Shown in pieces: positions 6,761 through 11,565 of a DNA stretch of 11,565 bases. The position numbers were made by a program, and so were the translations under genes. The first letter of the stretch is position 1, and each line of letters begins with the position of its first letter. The stretch comes from Candidatus Aerophobota bacterium. Its GTDB lineage: Bacteria > Aerophobota > Aerophobia > Aerophobales > AE-B3A. The stretch covers positions 1 to 11,565 of the forward strand of contig JAUWAK010000028.1 of the NCBI GenBank assembly GCA_030602105.1, written 5' to 3'. The notes below the pieces were generated by a model, which was not told the origin of the DNA, did no database searches, and saw nothing but the letters and a program-made list of their open reading frames with translations.

Positions 6761-8275
6761 ATGGGGCAAGAAGTGACCAAATCCAAGGAAGAAAGAATTC
6801 TGGACAAGGCTGCCGACAAAGTGATAAGAGTTGATCTGGACAAAGAGGCCAAGAAAGAGAAGAATGACTTTACTGAGCTAGTTGAGGCATATAAGAATTT
6901 CCAGCCTCCGAAGCAGGGAGACGTCATAGACACCAAGGTTGTGCAGATAACTAATGACGGAATCCTACTGGATATGGGCACCAAAAGTGAAGGTTTTATG
7001 CCTTGCCAAGAATTCTCCCAAAAAGAAGGCAAGAAACCCGAAGTGGGAGACCAGTTCAAGAGTTACATTTCAGGAAAAGATAAGAATGGACAGTTTCTGC
7101 TGTCCAAAAAAGAAGCGGATCTGCATCTGAGCTGGGCCAAATTCGAAGCAGCATTTGAGGAAGGCAAAAACATACAAGTGAAAGTGGAGAAAGTAGTCAA
7201 AGGAGGGCTTCTGGCTAGCTTGGGTGCGGTCAAAGCTTTTATTCCTGCCTCACACGTGAGCTTGCAGAAAGAAAACAATCTAGAAAGATTCGTCGGGAGA
7301 AATCTAACCGTGAGGATAATCGAACTGAAAAAGAGGTCAAATAATGTAGTTTTGTCTCACAAATTCGTACTCCTGGAAGAAAGAGAAAAGAGAAAAGAGA
7401 AGACCTTGGCCGGCCTGGAAGAAGGAAAGACAGTAATGGGGAAGGTAAGTTCCATAACCAAATTTGGCGTCTTTGTCGATCTAGGAGGAATCGATGGACT
7501 AATCTATCCGGAAAGCCTCTCGTGGGGATGGGTTAATGATCCCTATGAGGTTGTTTCGGTTGGTCAGAAAATAAGGGTGCGAGTTCTAAAACTGGACAGA
7601 GAAAAGAGAAAGATTTCTTTGGGCCTAAAACAAACAAAACCTGATCCCTGGACTCTGGCAGAGGAGAAATATCGGATAGGTTCAAATGTTGTGGGAAAAG
7701 TTACCCATCTCACTAACTTTGGCGCTTTTATAGAAATCGAGGAGGGGTTGGAAGGACTGCTTCATGTCTCTGATATTTCCTGGGATAGGCGTATAGCCCA
7801 CCCCAAAGAGGTTCTGGTGAAAGGAAAAAAAGCGGAGGTAAAGATACTGGACATTGACGTCAAAAAGAAAAGGATTTCCCTGGGTCTAAAGCAAACAGAG
7901 CCTGATCCTTGGAAAAAGCTCTTGGGGGAATACGGGGTGGGAGACAAAGTCTCCGGTAGGGTAGAACAGATCACTAATTTTGGCGTTTTTGTCAATTTGG
8001 CTCCTGGAGTCGATGGATTCATTCATATCTCCGAATTGGATAAGGAATATACCTCGCATCCGGGAACCGTTACTTCCGTAGGTAGTCAAATAGAAGCAAG
8101 AATCGTGGAAATTGACACACAGAAGAGACGAATTAGATTAAGCATCCGTCAATTAAGAGAAACGGAGAACAGAGAAGAGACAGGTTACGTCTCCCCAAAA
8201 GAGGATGAAGTAGTCATCGGAGATTTTGTTGAGGAGAAGATAAAAGAGAAGCTCAAAGGGAATTTTGGAAAATAG
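6761..8275 (+). CDS. rpsA: 30S ribosomal protein S1-type protein with five S1 domains
   Basis: S1 binds mRNA on the 30S subunit and helps start translation of structured messages. The 504-residue protein begins with a charged helix, then five OB-fold S1 repeats at about 52-118, 135-203, 221-291, 307-378 and 393-465, and a short acidic-basic tail. Repeats 3-5 are the best conserved, each with the G-x-V-x-x-I/L-T-x-F-G-x-F pattern. Repeats 3 and 4 end in the same linker, ISLGLKQT-x-PDPW. E. coli S1 has six repeats; shorter S1 proteins are usual in many other phyla. GAGG (6749-6752) lies 8 nt before the ATG. Its place after ispH and cmk is a widespread arrangement and supports the rpsA name over a generic S1-domain protein. 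Confidence 0.92.
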   Translation: MGQEVTKSKEERILDKAADKVIRVDLDKEAKKEKNDFTELVEAYKNFQPPKQGDVIDTKVVQITNDGILLDMGTKSEGFMPCQEFSQKEGKKPEVGDQFKSYISGKDKNGQFLLSKKEADLHLSWAKFEAAFEEGKNIQVKVEKVVKGGLLASLGAVKAFIPASHVSLQKENNLERFVGRNLTVRIIELKKRSNNVVLSHKFVLLEEREKRKEKTLAGLEEGKTVMGKVSSITKFGVFVDLGGIDGLIYPESLSWGWVNDPYEVVSVGQKIRVRVLKLDREKRKISLGLKQTKPDPWTLAEEKYRIGSNVVGKVTHLTNFGAFIEIEEGLEGLLHVSDISWDRRIAHPKEVLVKGKKAEVKILDIDVKKKRISLGLKQTEPDPWKKLLGEYGVGDKVSGRVEQITNFGVFVNLAPGVDGFIHISELDKEYTSHPGTVTSVGSQIEARIVEIDTQKRRIRLSIRQLRETENREETGYVSPKEDEVVIGDFVEEKIKEKLKGNFGK

Positions 8276-8276
8276 A

Positions 8277-8909
8277 ATGGTCTATTTTTTTCTCGCCATA
8301 GCGGTGGGTTATCTTCTGGGTTCCATCCCGTCGGGGTACCTGGTAGGAAAGGCGGCCAGGGGAATAGACATTAGAAGCTTTGGTAGCAGAAACATTGGGA
8401 TGGCTAACGTCCAACGTATTCTAGGTTCAAGTCCCGCCCTCCTGGTACTGGGGGCAGATATGGGAAAGGGAGCTCTGTCCGTTTATCTGGGCACCTTTAT
8501 CGCCTCTCTCGGACACATGAGCCCCCAGGTGATGGGGGGGATGGCGGGGGTCACATCCATTATTGGACACAACTGGCCTGTTTTTCTGAAATTCAAGGGG
8601 GGGAAGGGAGTGGCAACCTCAGCCGGTGTTTTCCTCAGTCTCACCCCATTTCCTCTCATACTCTCAGCCCTGGTTATGGCTGCGGCGGTGGGATTCACTC
8701 GCTATATCTCCCTGGGGTCAATCACAGCAGCAGCAGCCCTCCCTTTCTTCATCTGGATCTGGACGAAGGAGGTATCTTTTTATCTAATTCTGAGCGCCTT
8801 AGCCGCCTTTCTTATTTTCCTGAGGCATCGATCGAACTTGGGTCGCTTGCTGAGGGGAGAGGAAAGGAGATTGGGAGAAAGAGTGAAGGTAGGTACCAAT
8901 CAGAGGTAG
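8277..8909 (+). CDS. plsY: Glycerol-3-phosphate acyltransferase PlsY
   Basis: PlsY is a membrane enzyme that transfers the acyl group from acyl-phosphate (made by PlsX) to glycerol-3-phosphate, giving lysophosphatidic acid for PlsC. The 210-residue protein is largely hydrophobic, with about five membrane segments. It opens with LLGSIPSGYLVGK. Motif 1 reads GSRNIGMANVQR, retaining the Ser37 and Arg47 known to be essential in the family but with Arg in place of the usual second Gly. Motif 2 is FKGGKGVATS (106-115), preceded by GHNWP. The C-terminal HRSNLGRLL carries the motif 3 His and Asn. The frame can start at TTG 8265, but ATG 8277 gives the standard N-terminus. It leaves one base after the rpsA stop, suggesting coupling. 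Confidence 0.93.
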   Translation: MVYFFLAIAVGYLLGSIPSGYLVGKAARGIDIRSFGSRNIGMANVQRILGSSPALLVLGADMGKGALSVYLGTFIASLGHMSPQVMGGMAGVTSIIGHNWPVFLKFKGGKGVATSAGVFLSLTPFPLILSALVMAAAVGFTRYISLGSITAAAALPFFIWIWTKEVSFYLILSALAAFLIFLRHRSNLGRLLRGEERRLGERVKVGTNQR

Positions 8910-8914
8910 GTACC
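8887..8914 (+). repeat. 11-bp direct repeat spanning the plsY stop
   Basis: AGGTAGGTACC occurs at 8887-8897 and again at 8904-8914, a 17-bp period. Each copy contains the palindrome GGTACC, and the second extends to AGGTACCT. The second copy includes the plsY stop codon. A -10-like TAAAAT (8929-8934) lies just downstream, ahead of the HU gene, with no convincing -35. It could be an operator for the HU gene or simple coincidence. Confidence 0.3.
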
Positions 8915-8970
8915 TTTGCGAGCTTGTCTAAAATGGTGGAAAAGCTATTATCCCATAAAGGAGGGGGAAA

Positions 8971-9243
8971 ATGAACAAAGCAGAACTGGTGGAGGAGGTA
9001 GTCAGTCGAACCGGGCTCACCAAGAAGGCCGCGAGGGAAACGGTAGACACAATAACCTCAGCAATTACCGACTCCCTGGCCAGAGGGGAAAAGGTGACTT
9101 TGGTAGGTTTCGGAAGTTTCAAGGTAAGAAAGAGAAATGCCCGTCGCGGAAGGAATCCTCAGACCGGTAAAGAAATTCAGATTCCGGCTAAAGACGTTCC
9201 CAAGTTCGAGCCAGGCAAAAATCTGAAAGAAGCGGTGGCCTAA
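8971..9243 (+). CDS. HU-family DNA-binding protein
   Basis: This 90-residue protein is a histone-like HU/IHF family member that binds and bends DNA as a dimer. It begins MNKAELVEEV with the two-helix dimerisation body, then GFGSFKVRKR and the beta-arm signature RRGRNPQTGKEI, whose arm proline (in RNPQTG) intercalates at DNA kinks. The C-terminus KDVPKFEPGKNLKEAV is standard. A near-perfect ribosome site AAAGGAGG (8957-8964) lies 6 nt before the ATG, so high expression is expected. HU and IHF alpha cannot be cleanly told apart from this sequence. The arm resembles HU, whereas the position before a MerR gene and tRNA-Pro resembles ihfA loci of Deltaproteobacteria. Confidence 0.95.
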   Translation: MNKAELVEEVVSRTGLTKKAARETVDTITSAITDSLARGEKVTLVGFGSFKVRKRNARRGRNPQTGKEIQIPAKDVPKFEPGKNLKEAVA

Positions 9244-9252
9244 GAAATTCTT

Positions 9253-9291
9253 TTCGGGAGGTAGGAGAAATTTCTTCCTCTGCCTCCCGAA
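9253..9291 (+). terminator. Strong hairpin after the HU gene, terminator-like
   Basis: TTCGGGAGG (9253-9261) pairs perfectly with CCTCCCGAA (9283-9291), and AGGA/TCCT can extend the stem inside. It lies 10 nt after the HU stop. There is no T run afterwards, so it is not a classical intrinsic terminator; it may act as an mRNA 3' stabiliser or a weak stop. I see nothing else in 9292-9371. Confidence 0.5.
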
Positions 9292-9371
9292 ACTATGAGT
9301 ACGGAATCTTCAGTGACTGGGGCTCAAAAGAGAAAGACAGGGCTAACCTCGGTTCGGAAAAGGGGAGAGAT

Positions 9372-9701
9372 TTGAAAAAAGAACTCACGCCAGGCAGAGT
9401 TCCTGACAAGCATTTTTTCTCTATAGGAGAGGTAAGCGAAATTGCTCAGCTGGCTCCGTCGGTTTTGCGTTTCTGGGAAAAACATTTCAGACAGCTTTCT
9501 CCTCGAAAAAGTAGAGGCGGACACAGAAGATATCAAAAGAAAGATTTGGAATTGATCTTGAAGATAAAAGATCTTCTCCACAATAGAAAATTCACCATCC
9601 AGGGAGCTCAAAAGAAGATAAGCAATCTGGATAAACAAAGAGAAATTGACCCTAACCTTTTAAAAAAGGAACTCCAGGAACTCCTGGAGGTACTGGACTA
9701 A
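9372..9701 (+). CDS. Small MerR-type transcriptional regulator
   Basis: The 109-residue protein has a winged helix-turn-helix of the MerR family. FSIGEVSEIAQLAPSVLRFW (16-35) forms the helix-turn-helix. SPRKSRGGHRRYQKKDLELI forms the wing and next helix, and a second helical pair with IQGAQKKI follows. A short coiled coil (about 85-108) would form the dimer. No effector domain or metal-binding cysteines are present, so it is unlikely to sense metals; its ligand and targets are unknown. The start is TTG 9372, supported by AGGGGAG (9361-9367). This type of minimal MerR is commonly found after ihf/HU genes. A perfect inverted repeat (CTCCAGGA/TCCTGGAG, 9672-9689) sits at the end of the gene. Confidence 0.88.
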   Translation: MKKELTPGRVPDKHFFSIGEVSEIAQLAPSVLRFWEKHFRQLSPRKSRGGHRRYQKKDLELILKIKDLLHNRKFTIQGAQKKISNLDKQREIDPNLLKKELQELLEVLD

Positions 9702-9724
9702 TCCTTCAGGTTCTTGTGGCTAGT

Positions 9725-9803
9725 CGGGGCGTAGCGCAGCCTGGTTTAGCGCACTTGCATGGGGCGCAAGAGGTCACCGGTTCGAATCCGGTCGCCCCGA
9801 CCA
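9725..9803 (+). tRNA. tRNA-Pro, anticodon GGG
   Basis: A full cloverleaf is visible. The acceptor CGGGGCG (9725-9731) pairs with CGCCCCG (9793-9799), followed by discriminator A and encoded CCA (9801-9803). The anticodon stem CTTGC/GCAAG (9754-9758 with 9766-9770) holds the loop ATGGGGC with anticodon GGG at 9761-9763, reading proline CCC and CCU. The T arm is ACCGG/CCGGT around TTCGAAT. It begins 23 nt after the MerR stop and precedes trpS by 28 nt. Confidence 0.97.
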
Positions 9804-9831
9804 TCTCCTTCTTAAGGGAAGCGGAATTCTA

Positions 9832-10827
9832 ATGAAAAAAGAGCGCATTCTCAGTGGTATGAGGCCGTCAGGGAAACTACATCTGGGAAACTACCTGGGG
9901 GCTCTGTCGGACTGGGTTAAACAGCAGGAAAAATATGAGTGTTTTTTCATGATTGCTGATTGGCACGCTCTTACCGATAGAACAGACACACGCCAAATTC
10001 ACCAAGATACGCAAGATATGCTTATAGACTGGCTTGCCGCCGGCCTTAGTCCTCAAGAATCTACCCTTTTTCTTCAATCTCAGATTCCTGAACATGCTGA
10101 GCTTCATCTCATTCTTTCTATGATTACCCCTGTCTCTTGGCTGGAAAGATGTCCTACCTATAAGGAAAAACTGGAAATAGGACAGGAAAACAATTATGGC
10201 CTGTTGGGCTATCCGGTTTTGCAGACAGCCGATATTCTTATGTATAAGGCCAGTAAGGTTCCGGTGGGAGAAGACCAACTGCCCCATCTGGAACTCTCCC
10301 GGGAAATAGCTCGCAGATTCAACTATCTCTATGGAAATATCTTCCCCGAACCTGAACCTCTCCGCTATGACGCTGTCAAAGTTTTGGGACTGGATGGAAA
10401 GAAAAAAATGAGCAAATCCTACAGTAACGAGATCGCCCTATCTGAAGAGCCCCGTCTTATTGAGAAAAAAGTCCTTGGGATGTTCACTGATCCCAGAAAG
10501 ATCTATTTGAAAGATCCAGGACATCCTGAGGAATGCAATGTGTATAGTTACCACCGAATTTTTGGACCTTCCTGGGGCAAAGATCTTGATGGCATCTTTC
10601 AGGACTGCCGAGAAGGCAGGCTTCCCTGCACTCGATGCAAGAAGGATCTTGCTCAGGTGCTAATCAAGGCTCTTGCGCCATTCCGTGAGAGAAGGAAAGA
10701 GCTTGAGGCTAATCCCTCGGAGCTCGAGAAAATTCTGGCGGAAGGGAAAAAAGCGGCTAGTGAGGTAGCCAGGGCTACTTCGGATGAAGTAAGAAAAGCC
10801 ATGCACATCTCATCGGCTCAAGGATAG
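9832..10827 (+). CDS. trpS: Tryptophanyl-tRNA synthetase, with a four-cysteine insert
   Basis: TrpRS is a class I aminoacyl-tRNA synthetase that charges tRNA-Trp with tryptophan. The 331-residue protein has the HIGH-type motif in PSGKLHLGNYLG (12-23) and KMSKS (192-196), in a Rossmann catalytic core of normal bacterial length. The ADWHAL and GYPVLQTADILMY stretches are typical of TrpRS rather than TyrRS. Four cysteines in the anticodon-binding part (235, 259, 266, 269) form C-x23-C-x6-C-x2-C. This closely resembles the iron-sulfur site of Thermotoga maritima TrpRS, which I recall as C-x22-C-x6-C-x2-C. The ATG at 9832 begins the canonical N-terminus; the preceding AAGGGAAGCGG region supplies the ribosome site. 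secD starts 6 nt after the stop, so the two are likely co-transcribed. Confidence 0.96.
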   Translation: MKKERILSGMRPSGKLHLGNYLGALSDWVKQQEKYECFFMIADWHALTDRTDTRQIHQDTQDMLIDWLAAGLSPQESTLFLQSQIPEHAELHLILSMITPVSWLERCPTYKEKLEIGQENNYGLLGYPVLQTADILMYKASKVPVGEDQLPHLELSREIARRFNYLYGNIFPEPEPLRYDAVKVLGLDGKKKMSKSYSNEIALSEEPRLIEKKVLGMFTDPRKIYLKDPGHPEECNVYSYHRIFGPSWGKDLDGIFQDCREGRLPCTRCKKDLAQVLIKALAPFRERRKELEANPSELEKILAEGKKAASEVARATSDEVRKAMHISSAQG

Positions 10828-10833
10828 TAGCGA

Positions 10834-11565
10834 ATGCACCAATACAGCAGGTGGCTACTGTTGTTTATTCTGGGGTTGGTAGGCTTAGCCATCTGGGCTG
10901 TCTATCCTCCAGCGGATAAGATCAAGCTCGGATTGGATCTAAAGGGTGGAATTCATCTTGTTCTGGAGGCAGATACCAGCAAACTAGAATCCTCCCAGGA
11001 TCTGAAGGATGCAGTCAATGTGGCTCTAGAAATTATTAGAAATCGGGTTGACCAATTTGGGGTTAGCGAGCCTACCATCACCCGCCAGGGAACTGGTAGA
11101 ATAACAGTAGATTTGGCAGGAATAGAGGACCCACAGAGAGCGGTAGATCTAATAGGAAAGACGGCCCTTCTTGAGTTTAAATTGGTGGACGAAAAAGGAG
11201 ACCTCAAGAAGGCTCTGGAAGGTGAGATCCCCGCCGATGATGAGATACTCTACAAGTATGCTGATGGGAAGCCTCAGCCCTACCTCATCAAAAGAGAGAC
11301 CCTTATTTCAGGCAGGTATATTAAGGATGCTCGGCTAGAGATTGACAGTTGGGGACAGCCTTATGTAGGCTTAGATTTTGACTCTGAAGGAGCCGAGATA
11401 TTTGCTGAGATTACTGGAAGACACGTTGGAGAAAGATTAGCTATAATCCTCGACAATGTGGTCAAATCTGCACCAGTGATAAAAACCCGGATTCCGGAAG
11501 GGAAAGCCGTTATCGAGGGAAGATTCAGTATGGATGAGGCTAACGAGCTACGAATAGTTCTGAAG
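10834..11565 (+). CDS. secD: Protein translocase subunit SecD, 5' part (truncated by window end)
   Basis: SecD, with SecF, uses the proton gradient to help pull preproteins through SecYEG. The visible 244 residues stay open to the window edge with no stop. They show one N-terminal membrane segment (about 7-24), the family motif LGLDLKGG (32-39), RVDQFGVSEP (71-80) at the start of the periplasmic P1 domain, and AIILDNVVKSAPVI (203-216) late in the periplasmic region. The remaining membrane helices lie beyond the window. ATG 10834 is preceded by AAGGA (10820-10824). yajC, often directly upstream of secD, is absent, with trpS in its place. secF is expected downstream but cannot be seen. Confidence 0.93.
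   Translation, partial: MHQYSRWLLLFILGLVGLAIWAVYPPADKIKLGLDLKGGIHLVLEADTSKLESSQDLKDAVNVALEIIRNRVDQFGVSEPTITRQGTGRITVDLAGIEDPQRAVDLIGKTALLEFKLVDEKGDLKKALEGEIPADDEILYKYADGKPQPYLIKRETLISGRYIKDARLEIDSWGQPYVGLDFDSEGAEIFAEITGRHVGERLAIILDNVVKSAPVIKTRIPEGKAVIEGRFSMDEANELRIVLK

Noticed and set aside
7600..7920. Nucleotide repeats within rpsA as a possible tandem DNA repeat
   Set aside because: They encode successive S1 domains with the same ISLGLKQT linker; this is normal protein repeat structure.
8916..9170. 84-codon frame overlapping the HU gene on the + strand
   Set aside because: It reads mostly polar low-complexity residues in a different frame from a clear HU protein with a perfect ribosome site.

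Overview
This window looks like ordinary bacterial chromosome: a set of housekeeping genes, all on the + strand, with no mobile element, CRISPR array, toxin-antitoxin pair or phage gene. The organism cannot be named from the sequence alone. PlsY, PlsC, IspH (the MEP isoprenoid route), an HU-type protein and SecD all point to Bacteria. The gene orders (cmk-plsC-ispH-rpsA; HU-MerR-tRNA-Pro) recall anaerobic Firmicutes and Deltaproteobacteria. The TrpRS has a four-cysteine set like that of Thermotoga. An uncultivated anaerobic lineage is a reasonable guess, but only a guess.

Layout. (1) Positions 1-218 are noncoding, with a good sigma70-like promoter (29-57) and a leader of about 150 nt containing several hairpins. 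(2) Positions 219-3007 hold trkA and trkH, a complete Trk potassium-uptake system. (3) Positions 3008-3403 hold a tRNA-Leu(GAG) gene, flanked by noncoding sequence that partly resembles the trkA leader, and a candidate hisC promoter. (4) Positions 3404-8909 form a tight run: hisC, cmk, plsC, ispH, rpsA, plsY. Gaps range from a 44-nt overlap to 51 nt, so it is probably one operon. It links amino-acid transamination, CMP recycling, phosphatidic acid synthesis, isoprenoid synthesis and translation initiation. plsY and plsC supply consecutive acylation steps of phospholipid synthesis. (5) Positions 8971-9803 carry an HU-type DNA-binding gene, a small MerR-type regulator and tRNA-Pro(GGG). (6) Positions 9832-11565 carry trpS and the 5' part of secD, which runs off the window.

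The best leads are modest. A diverged noncoding element occurs twice, in the trkA leader (about 128-186) and just after tRNA-Leu (about 3233-3292). The TrpRS has a C-x23-C-x6-C-x2-C arrangement that may hold an iron-sulfur cluster. Cmk must start inside hisC. tyrA and aroA, which often lie between hisC and cmk, are absent. I did not find a convincing new multi-gene system.
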